64,000 bases of DNA from Mytilus trossulus (lineage: Eukaryota > Mollusca > Bivalvia > Mytilida > Mytilidae): the NCBI RefSeq assembly GCF_036588685.1, contig NC_086374.1, forward strand, positions 19,274,886-19,338,885, written 5' to 3'. This document shows, piece after piece, positions 1 to 12,200 of the stretch. Both the position numbers and the translations under genes were made by a program. Positions within the stretch are counted from its first letter, which is position 1. Every line of letters begins with the position of its first letter. Under the pieces are notes generated by a model. That model had not been told where the DNA came from, ran no database searches, and was given only the letters and a program-made list of their open reading frames with translations.

Positions 1-143
1 CGGATTTAGGGGGGGGCGGGCCCCCCTGTTTGGGAAAAAAATTGGATGCTTATATAGGGAATCACTGAAGCGTGACTGGAGCGGGCCCCCTCTTATGTCA
101 GTCAGTGGGCCCCCACTTATGAAAATTTCTGGATCCGCCACTG
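1..143. mobile_element. Non-autonomous inverted-repeat element, cut by window edge
   Basis: The window opens inside a GC-rich block that ends in CTGGATCCGCCACTG. The first bases, CGGATTTAGGGGGG, look like the start of the opposite inverted repeat (CGGATCCAGGGGG). The same ends bound the element at 2416-2566, so this is a second copy of the family. No transposase is present. The CAGTGGCGG-type end recalls hAT-like non-autonomous elements, but the superfamily is not proven. Confidence 0.55.
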
Positions 144-266
144 CTGTTTGAATTATTTAACACTATAGTTGTATAGTTTTACATGTCAATATAGGGTGTG
201 TTTTGGGTTAAAACTTTAATACATGTACATCTATCCCTTTCTCAAAATTATAATGTTATTTTTCAG

Positions 267-356
267 ATATCTCCGGTGTTTGTGATATGTGTAGCCATAT
301 GCTGGTGTTTATTGGTTTGTCTAAGTCGACTTTACCTTGGGGTCCATTCAGTACTG
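267..356 (+). CDS. SGPP: SGPP penultimate exon
   Basis: A 90-bp, 30-codon exon encoding a transmembrane stretch followed by SRLYLGVHSVL, which carries the Ser-Arg and His of PAP2 motif 3. The acceptor is TTTTTCAG at 266 and the donor is CTG|GTAAGT at 357. The intron phase is 0 on both sides. Confidence 0.85.
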
Positions 357-1567
357 GTAAGTATGTTACATGGTATTTTATAACTTGCGATATATATAAT
401 AACGAGATCATGAGACAGATAAGTAAGTTCCGAAAACTAATTGGCTTCAAATGACTATATTCTGTTATATTTAATGCTGGGTATCGACATTCAGTTCAGT
501 TTTGTACAGGTATTTTCCTCCGTTATATATATCGAAGCGACCCCTTGGAAAAGTGCTTAAAACTCTTTAGATCGATACAAAGCAGAAAATAACTAACGAA
601 ATGGCACATCCAAAAAAAAACGACATTAGGTAAAGATCTGAGAGAACTCGCAGTTACTGACGGTCAATAACTACTAATAAAAAATGTATTATTATAAGAC
701 TAAATATCAATCAGTACACATCCAACAACCAAATTCACTTCAATTTAAAAGATAATTCAGTTCCTGCTTAGTGGAACTTTCATCACTGATTCGCTGCATT
801 TATCGACCAGGGAAGAGGAAACAAAGTTAAAGCATTCACACAATTTTGGAAACATAACTTGATTTAACTTATGCTTTTTTTTAGAGACCAGCATTCATAT
901 ATATTTCAAACGGTTGCTTATGGCATGTGGCATAACTATAGATTGAGGCGATTTATTTAGCGTTAAAAAAGTTAACTTTGTTTTTGTTTTGTAGGATCTC
1001 TTATGTGGAGTGATAGCATCTTTAATCATCATCTTGTTGACTGTACCTTATATGAAGGAATTTGATATGTTCCAACAGTCACATCCCGTTGCACCGCTTG
1101 TTGTTTTTGGCATCAGTCTGGCATTAAGCACTGTCTGCTATCCCAACGCTAAAGATGATTCTCCCTATACAGCAAAAGCCGATGCCGTTCAAATTGTAGC
1201 CGTGTCAGCAGGGGTAACTCTAGGGACATGGATAAATTATCAGTTTGGTTTTACAGTAGACAAAGGTCAAGTCTTCCAAGCTCAGATTGTTATACCTACC
1301 ATTACTATGATGGCAGAATCTTTATTGAGATTTGTTATTGGCATTGTTATCCTTGGTGCGCTGTATTCAGTGGTGAAAAAATCATCAGTGCACTTCTTTT
1401 CTTATGTATTCAATCTAGAAAAACCAAACAAGAAGCATCCGTCGGTAGAGATTGGATACAAGTTTGTTACATATTATGTTTTAGGATTTGCTATTATATT
1501 TTTGATACCATATATCCATTTTCTATTGGGACTTGGAAGAACGGCGTATTTTAATGAGGTTCAGTAG
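267..1567 (+). CDS. SGPP: Sphingosine-1-phosphate phosphatase, C-terminal two exons
   Basis: This is the last 220 residues of a multi-pass ER membrane lipid phosphatase that dephosphorylates sphingosine-1-phosphate. Exons are 267-356 (after TTTTTCAG, before GTAAGT) and 995-1567 (after GTTTTGTAG), both phase 0, ending in TAG. The junction rebuilds the third PAP2-superfamily catalytic motif, S-R-x5-H-x3-D: SRLYLGVHSVL at the end of the first exon joins DLLCG at the start of the second. Several hydrophobic segments follow, as expected of the family. The first two catalytic motifs (KxxxxxxRP and PSGH) must lie in exons left of the window. SGPP1 versus SGPP2 cannot be decided from this part. Confidence 0.85.
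995..1567 (+). CDS. SGPP: SGPP terminal coding exon
   Basis: A 573-bp exon starting with the Asp (DLLCG) that completes PAP2 motif 3. It encodes about five hydrophobic segments and ends at TAG 1565-1567. The acceptor is a good T-rich tract ending GTTTTGTAG. Confidence 0.85.
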   Translation, partial: DLLCGVIASLIIILLTVPYMKEFDMFQQSHPVAPLVVFGISLALSTVCYPNAKDDSPYTAKADAVQIVAVSAGVTLGTWINYQFGFTVDKGQVFQAQIVIPTITMMAESLLRFVIGIVILGALYSVVKKSSVHFFSYVFNLEKPNKKHPSVEIGYKFVTYYVLGFAIIFLIPYIHFLLGLGRTAYFNEVQ

Positions 1568-1968
1568 ATAGTATCAGAAGTCATACATACATGTGCGGTC
1601 ATCTGTACGATATTATATAACATTTAAAGAAAAACTCTGGTTTATATATATATAAGAGAATTGCTCATTCGAACTAATTATATAAGTAAATATAATTACG
1701 TATAAAGTAAACAAATGAAAGTATGGACATATCATATATTTGTAAACAGTTTGTTTTAAAAAAAAACTTATAAACATTTGATTAAACAGTTTAAATGCAG
1801 CTTTGACGTGGTTTCATATCATATCAATGTTTAGCCGTCTTTCTATCGCTCTGATCGATACTATTATACAGAAAGTAACATTTTGTCATGGTGATCATAT
1901 TACTATACAATTCATAGAATTGTTATTTTACAAGTTAAGTTTATTGTTTCCAAAATTTAGAAGTTTAT

Positions 1969-1974
1969 AATAAA
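1969..1974 (+). terminator. Candidate SGPP polyadenylation signal
   Basis: AATAAA lies about 400 bp past the SGPP stop codon and is followed by ATTAAA and a T-rich tract. It is a plausible 3' end for the transcript. The 1568-1968 stretch would then be 3' UTR; it contains no other feature I recognise. Confidence 0.4.
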
Positions 1975-2415
1975 TGATTAAACATGCTTTTTTAATATTG
2001 TTTGTTATCTCCCTCATATTACAGAAACACACTAGCGGTGATTTATGAGAGAAAAAAAAGATATGGACAAAATCCTTGAAGCCGATGTGTTTTTCGGAAG
2101 TAATCAATTTCTGTCTATAACATGTATAAAACTATAAATACACCATTTGCTTGATAGCTGAATTTATAACAAAGAACGATGATTAGAAAAAGGACGAACA
2201 GTTATTGTATAACAATTTGATTGCCGATCTAAAATCGATGCAAAATTAACACACACCATATCAAGATTATTTATTTCGCATATGGTGTTCGAAACAAAAT
2301 ATAATGAAAATACAAAAAAAACAAATAAAACAAAAGAAATTTCGAAGAGGAGGGTATTTTCCCTACTAAATACAGACCCACTTTATATGGAGTACAACGT
2401 ATCGTTGTCTTCATT
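1975..2415. other. Intergenic, no feature seen
   Basis: AT-rich sequence with short poly-A runs. I see no gene, repeat boundary or structured motif between the SGPP 3' end and the inverted-repeat element at 2416. Confidence 0.5.
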
Positions 2416-2566
2416 CACTGGGGCGGATCCAGCCATTTTCAAAAGAGGGGGGGGGGGCAATCCAGGATAAAAGGGGGTTCCCAACTATATGTCCCAATTC
2501 AAATGCATTGATCGTCCAAAAAAAGGGGTTCCAACCCCCGGAACCCTCCCCCTGGATCCGCCACTG
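2416..2566. mobile_element. 151-bp inverted-repeat MITE (GGATCC family)
   Basis: The left end CACTGGGGCGGATCCAG and right end CTGGATCCGCCACTG are near-inverted repeats around a G-rich and C-rich core. TCATT occurs just outside both ends, but a clean 8-bp duplication is not present. It is the same family as positions 1-143. Non-autonomous. Confidence 0.6.
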
Positions 2567-2581
2567 TCATTTCTAGAAAAC

Positions 2582-2641
2582 GTGCGCTTTTTCTTGGTTG
2601 CCTGATTGATTGTGCGCTTTTTCTTGGTTGATTGATTGATT
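2582..2641. repeat. Two tandem 30-bp units
   Basis: GTGCGCTTTTTCTTGGTTG followed by a GATTGATT-type tail occurs twice in direct succession, with a short extra GATT run after it. Confidence 0.7.
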
Positions 2642-3799
2642 GTTGATTGCTTAACTCCCATTGGCAAATATTTCATGCATGTTCAGGACGAGAACAAGTT
2701 AACAATAAATACAATAGGTAGTTCTTGTAATAAAAGAGGCCATCCGGGGTGATGGACTGCCACTGGAAAATAAGGATATTTCGGATAGACATATAAGTTT
2801 TGCCTTGCAACAGGCCACCTCCAAGACTAGAGTTGTAACAAGGTTTCTTAACGTACACCACTTTGGCAAGCGTTTTACTGCCGGTCGGAAGAAGGCTAAG
2901 TGACCGTATTCCCATCCCCCAGTTACCCTTGAGTCATTCGCTTTTGATAGGAACGTATCTCTTTTTATTTTGTTTCGCCTATTTTCGGTTGTGTCCCAGC
3001 TTTTACTCTTTCTCAAAAGGTTTTCTAACATATATGACCATTGTAAACAAATTTGCAGCACTCCTTGCAGATTTCTATTGCTAGTGTTTCATCAGAGACA
3101 TGTATACTGTATTTATATGTCTCTGGTTTCATATAGGCTTTTTGAAAATGAAAATTAATTTAAAGGTTGTTTGGGAGTATAAAATACCTTGCCGAAATGT
3201 ATTTCATATGGTACAATTTAAGGAATATAATTGAACATCTATGGCATGTAGAATGTTTTGAAGCTTCAGGTTGTGTAAAAGTCTTACTTTTTTGTAAGGG
3301 TTTACACAGAGACTGTGCAATGTTGACACAAAAAATATCAGCAGATAGTTCATATAAAAAAAATTACGATTTTTTTTTTAATCACTTCTGCATTGTAAAT
3401 TTCGGTTTGCAAGTAAAAACCACCTACATGTATATCAACTATTGATATTTAAGAAATAATTCCTTCATGTCATGCTCTATGCTCATTTTAACATGGGTAG
3501 GCATTATATTTGTCGATATTTTACACTGAGCGGTAGCTTATTATTAGTTCACCCACTGTGTCACCATGAAGGTGTAACTTTGAAAGGCGCACAGCTTAGC
3601 CTCGGCCATGGATGATTTTATACAGCTTTTCAGTCAGCATTTTAAAAGCCGAAATAAACTTTTATTGCAGCTTAACATGCTTAAACCATACAACTATAGC
3701 AAACATGATAAGATAAAGAATAATTACATAATACTGATGTTCCAAAATAGAAAAGAGGAGAAAGATACAAGGAACATTCAACCCGGTTCATAAGTCGGA
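2642..3799. other. Unassigned sequence with open frames, no recognised gene
   Basis: About 120 codons are open on the minus strand at 2699-3061, with no domain I recognise, no clear splice sites and overlapping open frames on the other strand. An imperfect palindrome (CAGAGACATGTAT...ATATGTCTCTG) sits at about 3094-3125 and may be the end of a small repeat. The rest is AT-rich without visible structure. Confidence 0.35.
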
Positions 3800-3960
3800 A
3801 ATAAACTGACACCGCCATGACAAAAACGAAAAAGACCAAAGAACAACAATATTTGATAAAATTCATCATGGAAAACTTAACACCGAGCAACAATTAAGAA
3901 CCAAACATAAAACCGGGATCGATCTCGTGATCTCTGGAAGGTTAGGCACTAATCATATAT
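3800..3960 (-). repeat. Penelope-like 3' tail, inverted degenerate fragment
   Basis: Read on the minus strand, this matches parts of the 3' tail at 4600-4810 (the GATCTC, CGTGTTGCTT and ATGGC segments), with many differences. It is a decayed reverse-oriented copy. Confidence 0.5.
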
Positions 3961-4379
3961 CCATTTTCAATTGTATTAACACAAATATCCTCCAACATTT
4001 ATTTAAAATAAGATTAGAAACTGGATGTTGGAAAGCTTGGAAATAAAATTTAAACTTGTGTTCGAATAAATAAAAAAAATCTTCAATGATATTTGGGATT
4101 TGAAGTGACTTTTAAAAATCATGGTACAGTACCAAAATGACTATACTATGTGCACCCATTTTGCATAAAAAGTTAAGGATATGATCTTATAAGTTGTTGT
4201 ATGCCCCTCAGTCAGGCTGTAGGTCCGTCTATCCAGTTTGCCATAACCAAATATTATGAACCTACACGTGCCTAAAAAAACAGATTAAGTTCGATAACGA
4301 TATGCGCTAGTGGGCCAAAACATTATATGTCTTTCATGGACACAATCAGGTTCCTTCAAGTTGTTTTATAGAGTAAAGA

Positions 4380-4860
4380 TCTTTCCGTGCTTGTATTTCC
4401 TATCATGAATTCCTTGATAGAGGATTGCTGTACACCATTACGAGTTGGTTGACCGTTACCGTATAACCGTTTCACAGATGATATCGGATATGTTCCTTAT
4501 GTCGTAACTACAATACCCTTCCCTTTTCACGAATGTGACCTATACCGAATTAAACTATTTAACGGATTTGTAATACCATAAGCAACACGACAGGTGCCAC
4601 ATGTGGAGCATGATCTGTTTACCCTTCCGGAGCACCTGAGATCACCCCCATTTTTTGGTGTGATTCGTGTTGCTTATATAGTCTTTAGTTTTCTATGTTG
4701 TGTCTTCTGTACTGTTATTTGTCTGCTTGTGTTTTTATTTTTAGCCATGGCATTGTCACTTCATTTTCGATCTTTGAGTTTGACTGTCCCTCTGATATCT
4801 TTCGTCTCTCAGTCTTCTTTAACAAAATGGTCGGTTCCAAACCATTTTCTTTAAAAAAGC
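4380..4860 (+). mobile_element. Penelope-like element, 3'-terminal fragment
   Basis: The segment around 4440-4505 (CGAGTTGG...GATATCGGATATGTTCC) matches the end of the Penelope-like coding region at 29428-29490, and the ATGGCATTGTCA...CTGTCCCTCTG tail matches 29498-29560. This copy keeps a longer stretch between the two than the 29 kb copy does. It is 5'-truncated, with no catalytic motifs. 3961-4379 upstream holds nothing I recognise. Confidence 0.65.
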
Positions 4861-4929
4861 TGGATTCCTATAACTATATTTTTCTGTCATCAGCTTGACC
4901 GTTAACGGGACGTATTATGCTGTTGTCCG

Positions 4930-5480
4930 TCTGTTCGTCTTAAGGATGTCAGTCTTAACCTCAAAAAAGCTTTAAAAAATTTGCATAAAACTTGTTTATA
5001 TCTTTTGACTTGAACTCCTTTTCGTTTTGTATAAACTTAAATTTTCCCGTTTTCGGACAAAAACTCGAGAATGCTTTTACCAACTTGCAAGAAATTTTGG
5101 TGAATTTTAGATTTTATGATTCCGAGGTACAGGGTATTAAAATTTTTCATAAAAAGGGTGCTTTTCATGCAGTCCAGTTTCAGGACAATAACCTAAAAAA
5201 TGCTTTCCAGTTCTCATGAAACTTTGGTGAATTCATTGTTGCCACGTATTGATGTAAGCTCCCTTTTGATTTTCATAAATTTTTAGATTTAATATTCCCT
5301 CCTAGTTATGTTTTTCCGGTTCCCCCCAGTATTAAACATGTTAAAAAGAGCTAGGTGATTTCCCTGATTTAGGACAACTACTCAAAAATGCTGTCAGCAA
5401 TTCTGATGAAACTTTGGTGAATTGTTTATTAAATATTGATGTAAGCCCCCTTTTGATTTTCATATATTTCAAATATGACT
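4930..5480. repeat. Degenerate tandem repeat, about three ~180-bp units
   Basis: Units recur near 5050, 5178 and 5365. Each has 'GGACAA-AAxxCxxxAAATGCT' followed by 'GAAACTTTGGTGAATT', and two end with 'ATTGATGTAAGC' and 'CCCTTTTGATTTTCAT'. It is non-coding. Confidence 0.6.
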
Positions 5481-5631
5481 TTCAGAAGTAGCTCATTATT
5501 GAACTTTATTTTTAAAGTGGAAACATGACGGGCGTATCATGAGCTCATGACGCAGCTGTTTATTTTAGATCAAAAATAGTCTTGCAAGAAGTATGTCATT
5601 TTACTTTTATATTGTGTCTGTCAATATTCTG

Positions 5632-5680
5632 TTGTTTTTTTTTGTTTTTTTTTGTTTTTTTGTGTTTTTGTTTTTAATCT
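5632..5680. repeat. T-rich simple repeat
   Basis: Short runs of T7-T9 separated by single G, of the form (TTTTTTTG)n. Low-complexity sequence upstream of the zinc-finger gene. Confidence 0.8.
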
Positions 5681-5739
5681 TGAATACATTACTCTGGGAA
5701 CAGTATGTTAATATATATGTTCCTGCATTACTTGACTAG

Positions 5740-5928
5740 ACTCTAGTACATATTTGGCCTAAAAGAAATTGTTAAAAATAACGCGGAAAAATAAGGAAAC
5801 CAGTTGTACTTAAAAGCCAATCAAAACTGACGCGTTATTTCGATTCTTTCTAGATTTTTCATAACATTGCGCGTTCCGAAATTTAGCTGGTCCAGACGTC
5901 CATTGGCAGACCGGTTCCATCAGTCGAA
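5740..5928 (+). promoter_or_regulatory. Putative promoter and 5' UTR of the zinc-finger gene
   Basis: It is more CpG-rich than its surroundings (ACGCGG, ACGCGTT, GCGCG). It has a CCAAT box at 5817-5821 and an inverted one (ATTGG) near 5902. No TATA box is obvious. It lies directly upstream of the ATG at 5929, which fits a CpG-type, TATA-less start. This is inference from motifs only. Confidence 0.4.
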
Positions 5929-6203
5929 ATGCAGTCTACAGTCGAAATGCAGTCTGCTGAAGCTGTGTGTTTGGACTGTTGTGTCTGTGGAAGGGAATCA
6001 AAAGAGATGCGATTAATTGGATCGAAAAGAACTGTAAATTTGAGTGAATTGTTAGCAAAATACGGTGGCATTTCTAAGCAACAGGGAAAGATTTGTCGAA
6101 ACTGTTTCACCAAACTAAAAACTGTCCATAAAAATGCTTCGAAGATCCGGCAACAGTGCTTGAACACACAAGCAAAGACAAAACAATGCCATCAAGCGTT
6201 GCA
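5929..6203 (+). CDS. Zinc-finger gene exon 1 (CxxC...CxxC module)
   Basis: It starts at an ATG in the context GAAATGC; a second in-frame ATG lies six codons on. It encodes VCLDCCVCG and, 35 residues later, GKICRNCFTKL, then a basic stretch. The donor is GCA|GTATGT at 6204, phase 2. Confidence 0.75.
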
Positions 6204-9200
6204 GTATGTATAATAATGACCAGGTTTTAAATATATATGAAAAGGCTTTATAGACACGTACCTGTTACCTAATCTGTAAGTTCCGCCTCTGTCAGGCGCA
6301 CCACCATACGGTGTAACTTGGGAGTTGCTATATACAGGGGCTCAATCACACCTTAACTACATGATTTATTATGGGTTTCATCATGAATTTTATGTTAACC
6401 ATGTATAAACAAATAGTAACCATAAATGGGAAGTTAATATATACTTTAATGGGAAGTTAATATATATATTTTAATGGGAATTTAAATTTACTTTAAATCA
6501 CGGGAAATTTAATATATAAACTTTACGGTAAATATGTACATGACTCCACTCCTGGCTTATTCATAGTTCTACTTGCACAGTTCAAAACAGTTCATCACAT
6601 GGAATTAATCACAGTTTCAAGATTATTGTCAATTGAATAATGATGATAACTAGGTAATTTGAAGTAGCGAAGCTCTTCTTTGATGTAGTCTATAACAATA
6701 ACCTCTAGATACACATTCAATTTTAGAGATGTTGGATTCGTCTAGGAATTCAAAGGATGAACAGTCAATAATAACTTTGAGTTGTAAGTCTTCTGATGAT
6801 AATATTTCATTATACACTTCCATATTAACACAGTCATATAGCTTTACTAGTATAATATTTAAAAAATGTTCCTGTATGTCTCTCAATTTTTCACAATATA
6901 GAAGGAAATGTTTAATGTCCTCACTTCCTTTGCCACATAATTTACATGCTGAATTAGTTCCACCAGATCTGTCGAACTTAGCTCTGTCATGCTGTAAGGT
7001 ATAAGTTCCACACATGATTTTTGCTTTTATGCTGGCCATAGTTGAAGTAAACGGCTCTGTTCCACAGCTATCCCAGACATTGTGGGTTTTTCCTTGAGTG
7101 ATATTATTGACATTTAAAAACTTTAGAGATGACTGATTTTACATCAGATTTTAGAAGATCAATCCAATACGAAGAGATAGATTTTCTTACAATATTTTTC
7201 CACTCGATTTTCCCCGGAGGCACATTAATAAGATCATGTGGTGATGGTAAGCCATACTGTTCTGTCAAGTCAATAATTTTGACAAACCAACTATTTGAAT
7301 CCCTTGGCATTACAGCCAATTGTCTTATAGCAACATCACGCTCGACAGAACCATGGTTTCTGATGATATTACCGAAAAAATTCAGCATACGCTTATGCAA
7401 TTCAGCCTCAACTGGAATTTGACCGAGAAGTAAGTAGACAGCACTAGTGGAAGTGCGCTCTGGCAAATGCTGGATCTGCTTTAAAAGCTTGGTGTAATAT
7501 ACGGAGAGTAATTTCATATCGGAGACAGAAAGTATTATGGAGTCTAATCCATACAAAAGTCTGGGTAGCACATAAATTTTCACCAGGTGCATAGAGATTT
7601 TAGGGTTAAGTCCATTCAAACCATGGAGCCCAGCTCCCATGAGGGCATACACTGTTTTCCTAGCTGTCTGAATTCTATTAGGTACACAGTCTTTCACACC
7701 ATATTTAGAATTGACATCATGATCAATACCAAGATGAGTCGCTTTAACAGAATTTTGAAGAGGTTGACCATTCAGTGTAAATAAATGTTCAGTTTTACTT
7801 CCATATTGTAGAGTACATGACTTCTGGCTACTAATTATGTAGCGATGTTTATTTGCATAATCAGACAAGACATTTAACATTGTTTGCATCTCATACGGGT
7901 TGTTGGAAATCAGAGTAACATCGTCGGCAACAGTGGGTATTCCACAGTAAATAGAACCCAAGTGAGCACCAAGACCATTCATTTCAAATGTTTTCAGTAG
8001 TGTGTTTATGAAGACCTTATAGGCAGTCGGGGACCAAACTCCACCCTGGCGAACACCCTGGAATTCGTGAACTGGTTTTGATTTAATACTTTGCCACATT
8101 ACAGAGGATTCCAAGTTCTTATACCACTCATTGAATAGTAACCAATTGTCACCGGTCATTCCACCTTTATACATCTCTCTCATTAGCCCAGAGTGCCACA
8201 CAATATCAAAAGCTTTTTGAGCATCACTAAACGTTATAATTAATTGTTTTTTTAATTTCTTAGCTTCAGCCTTGAGTTCAGTTAAGATTAATGCTGCTAC
8301 CGAAGGACATTCCCCAACTGTGAAGCCTTTTTGCAACCGACTTTGCTTATCTTTAATAATGTTCACATTTTTTGATAGATGAAGTTTTTCCACAACTTTT
8401 CCAATAGTACTTGTTACGGTAATTTTACGATAAGAGTTAGGCATTTCTCTAGGTTTGCCCCCGTTTTTGAATACTGGATAACATATACCACTTTTTAAAT
8501 TAGATGGGAGGTTAATATGTTGAAATATAAAGTTTACTAATTTCACTATAATTTTAATAACAGGTTGACCACCATATTTTAAATGTTCAATGGTAATACC
8601 TTGTTCATCAGCTGCTTTTCCATTTTTGAAAGACATTATACACTTTCCCACATCATCCTCAGATAAAAATTCTAGGGGTTCTTTATTAGTGTTAAAAAGA
8701 TCCTGTAGTATTTTTACATCATCTTCGACCAATTGTTTATAGCTGTTATCAAAAAATTCATTATCAAAAGGGGTAGACAGCTCTTGGAAATAGTCAGCCC
8801 ATGTTTCACAAATGGCTATAGAGTCACTAAAAATCTTGTCATTATATCTAAGAACAGATGTTGATATATAGTTGTGGTCCCGTTGGCGTTTGATAAGTTT
8901 ATAAAATTGTTTTCGATCAGTTTCACGAAGTTCCATTATATTGATAAGGTTGTCTTGACGTTTAGATGCTTCAAGCTGTCGCTGAGCCGACCTGAGATCT
9001 TTTTTCGTTTGTTTCAATTCATTAAAATATTTGTTATCTTTGCTTTTTGGTTGACCAGCTTGTTTCCATTTCCAAAAACAATGTTTCTCTTTCCTAATAA
9101 TATCCACAATATGTGGAGGCCAAACTCTGCCTTTCCTACGAGTACGTGATCCAGAATTTTGTTTAGATGGGACAAGCTCCCTAGCTGTGTCAGTAACAAT

Positions 9201-12200
9201 TTCACACAAATTATCTATAAAATTATCAAGCGATTCCAAATCTAAATTTTGGAGTTCAGAGTCTAGTTTATGGCTCAATTTTCTTTCATATTCATTAGTG
9301 TCAATTTTATTCCAGTCAATTTTCCGCACACACTTGTTATCTGAGTTAATCGACTCATCAATAGACTTTTCCATTGGAACAGTTATAGTAATTGGATCAT
9401 GTGTAGAGGTGTTACACAGCTCTCTTGTCAGTACGTTATAGGATGTCACAATATCAGTATTAAGAATAAAGTAATCAATTTGTGAAGAGTCTTTCCCATT
9501 AAAATGAAAAAAAGTATCTTGTTCTTTACAAAGTTTAGGTAAAGAGAGATTATGTTCATTGGCAAATAGTTTAAAGTCAATATCTCTAGTGTTACTGCTG
9601 TTACGATGAAAAGAGGCGTTCATATCTCCTCCAAGAATAATTGTATATGAGTCATTATATTTTTGAATAATTTCCGAGAGTTCATCCAATATCGCTTGGT
9701 AGTCATCACGGGAATATCCATTTCCTCTTGTTGGAAGGTATACACATAACAGAAGTATTGGTTTTGCTAGTTTTATTAAAACCCCAATAATTCTGTTTCC
9801 ACCATCCGGAATTTCTTTAATAATTGTTTGTAATGTTTTTCTATACATAATTGAAACACCAGCATGACCCCGACTTCTTTGAATAGGAATATCGAATTTA
9901 TCATCATCAAAGCATTTAGTATATGAATTAAAAAGGTTAAAATCATCATGAATTCTATATTTATCTCTAGAATGCAGCCAATGCTCTTGAAGCATAATAA
10001 TGTCAAAATGTTCACTAAGATTTTGCAGATATACATTGTTGCTTAAAAATCCTTCAATGTTAAAAGATAAAATACGTAAACTATCTACACCATCAGCTTC
10101 ATCTAACAAGTCCTGACCTGACCTAGACTTATCTCTTCCCAGTCGGAGGGGTGCATGCACGGGGTGCTCGGATAAGATTGACACACCTTTTGCTGTTGGT
10201 TTATCATTTCCCTGTTCGGTTGTGTATTTGCACAGATCGGCACTTTTGGAGATATTGTTATATTTTGTACAGACTTTTTCCTGCCTCTTGGGCGATTGCG
10301 CATGTCTAAAAAAGTACTATCGATACTACCCGAAGTTGCCTTTTCAGGGGTTTGCATTAAATAATTATCCATTTCATTTTCAAGGGGATCATTTATTATT
10401 ACAACAGATTCATCCCGTCTGGCTGGCGTACAGAAATCATTATAATTATCATTGCAAAAATTGTGTAGAGAACTATTTTCCACATTTTCAGTTATGACAG
10501 ATGGCATATTATTAGCCTGCTTATGCGTTCTATGGCGATTGTTATTGTTGTTACCATTGCGCTTTCGTCTACCCCTTTGTTTCTCATGGTTATGTTTGTT
10601 ATATGATGAATATGCATTTCATTAACTTTATCTTGTACGTTTGCCATTTTATTATCTTGCTTGATTATATCAAATTCAAGAGTCTTAATTCTTTGTTCCA
10701 AAACCCAGACTTTTATGGAATCTTGCTCGGCACTATGATGACAATGAGATTGAACATTGTGTTTTTGTGAATTTTTAACTGATGGATAATCCTCATTTTG
10801 GGATAATTCATTGGCAAGCTTCTGCTTATGTATACGGAGAGAATGCTCTAAGTCTAATTTATCACTTTCTAGAGTTATAATATATGACCTACTAGTAGTT
10901 AATTCTTTTTGTAGGCTAGAAATATCAGTTTGTAACTTATAAATTGTGGAGTCTTTAGCTCTTAATAACTTTTCTTTCTTACACAGGCAATCTTTAAGAT
11001 GCGCAATTTCTTGTTCATAAAAATATCTGTTACCAGTGTCACCAGGGTTGTTTGTACTTTTTCCAATTTCAGAATGTGCATCTGGAACATGTGGAATATT
11101 CAGTTCATTTGGTACTACTCTTATGTCATGAATATCACCCAAGTTAGTTGATACAATTGACCTTTGTTTAGAGACGCTAGGTTTTTTTGGTTGGATTACT
11201 ACCCGTTGTTTTACTACATTAATAAGTGATTGATTTGCATCAGCAGTATTAGATATAGGCATTTTAGGTATAGTTTGTTCCAAAACCTTAAACTTAGACC
11301 TTTCCAAATTTTCACATGCGCCAGGTTTATCAGAGATGTTGAGTATAGGATTTTCTAGATCAGCAACAAGATGGTTAGGAACGTTAGAGCCCTCAGAATC
11401 ATTCGCAACAGAGGCTTGTAAACTCATGCAGCTACGACAAACATATTGTGCTGAGTGATCAGATTCATAGTATCTTATGTCTTTAGGTGATAGATTTTCA
11501 CACGAGTAATGAAGCCATTTATCGCACGTATCACACCCTATTGCTTTTGAGGAGAATTCACATGGAACGTTACAGACAGGGCAAATATTGGCTGGAGTCA
11601 CTGACTCATTGTCTATATGTTGTACACTTTTGATGTCACTAGAATTGTTGCATTTATTACTTGTATGGTCATTTGAACTATCAAGAGTTTCAAGATAATG
11701 TTTACAATAGTGCTTGATTGTGTTGTTTATACTAGTAAAGTCCTCATTCTGATCTAACACACCCATGATTTCTTGTAGTGTTGTTTGTATAAAGTCAATC
11801 ATGTAATTTTGTTTACCATTAAGCAGGACCTTTGAGCTCGAGTGGTAGAAGTTCAGCACATATAGTTTTACAGATTTCGCTTTGACTGCGACAGAGTCAT
11901 ATATTACAGCACCAGATTGATCTTTTGTGCTTGTGATGTCTAATGAGTATTGTAAGTTGTTTAATACACCAAATGTGACATTCTTAAATGTTTCATATGC
12001 AGCAGCTGAGAATACCAAGACAAGATTACCAGGGCTAATTTCTGGCATGATATACTCCTCCTTTCTTTGGGGCACCACACAAAGACATTAGTTGATCAAA
12101 GTACAAAATTATATCATGACTATATTTACATGTAAAATACAATTGGTATCTGGTTTGTTCGTGCTTAATAAACTTTCGCATCCTACAACTTTGCGCCTCG

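Larger units (their letters stand above)
6600..12078 (-). mobile_element. LINE A: near-full-length APE-type non-LTR retrotransposon
   Basis: A two-ORF LINE read on the minus strand: a PHD-finger ORF1 (from 12078), then an endonuclease/reverse-transcriptase ORF2 with a C-terminal CCHC knuckle ending near 6650. At least two frameshifts (about 10570 and 7130) mean this copy is probably inactive, though most of the coding sequence is still open, which suggests a fairly recent insertion. It lies antisense in intron 1 of the zinc-finger gene. It belongs to the APE-endonuclease superfamily of LINEs (CR1/Jockey-like group); the clade is not assigned. 12079-12396 may be 5' UTR or flank. Confidence 0.85.

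Noticed and set aside
2699-3061. 120-codon minus-strand open frame
   Set aside because: No recognised domain, overlapping open frames on both strands and no splice support; probably part of an unidentified repeat.
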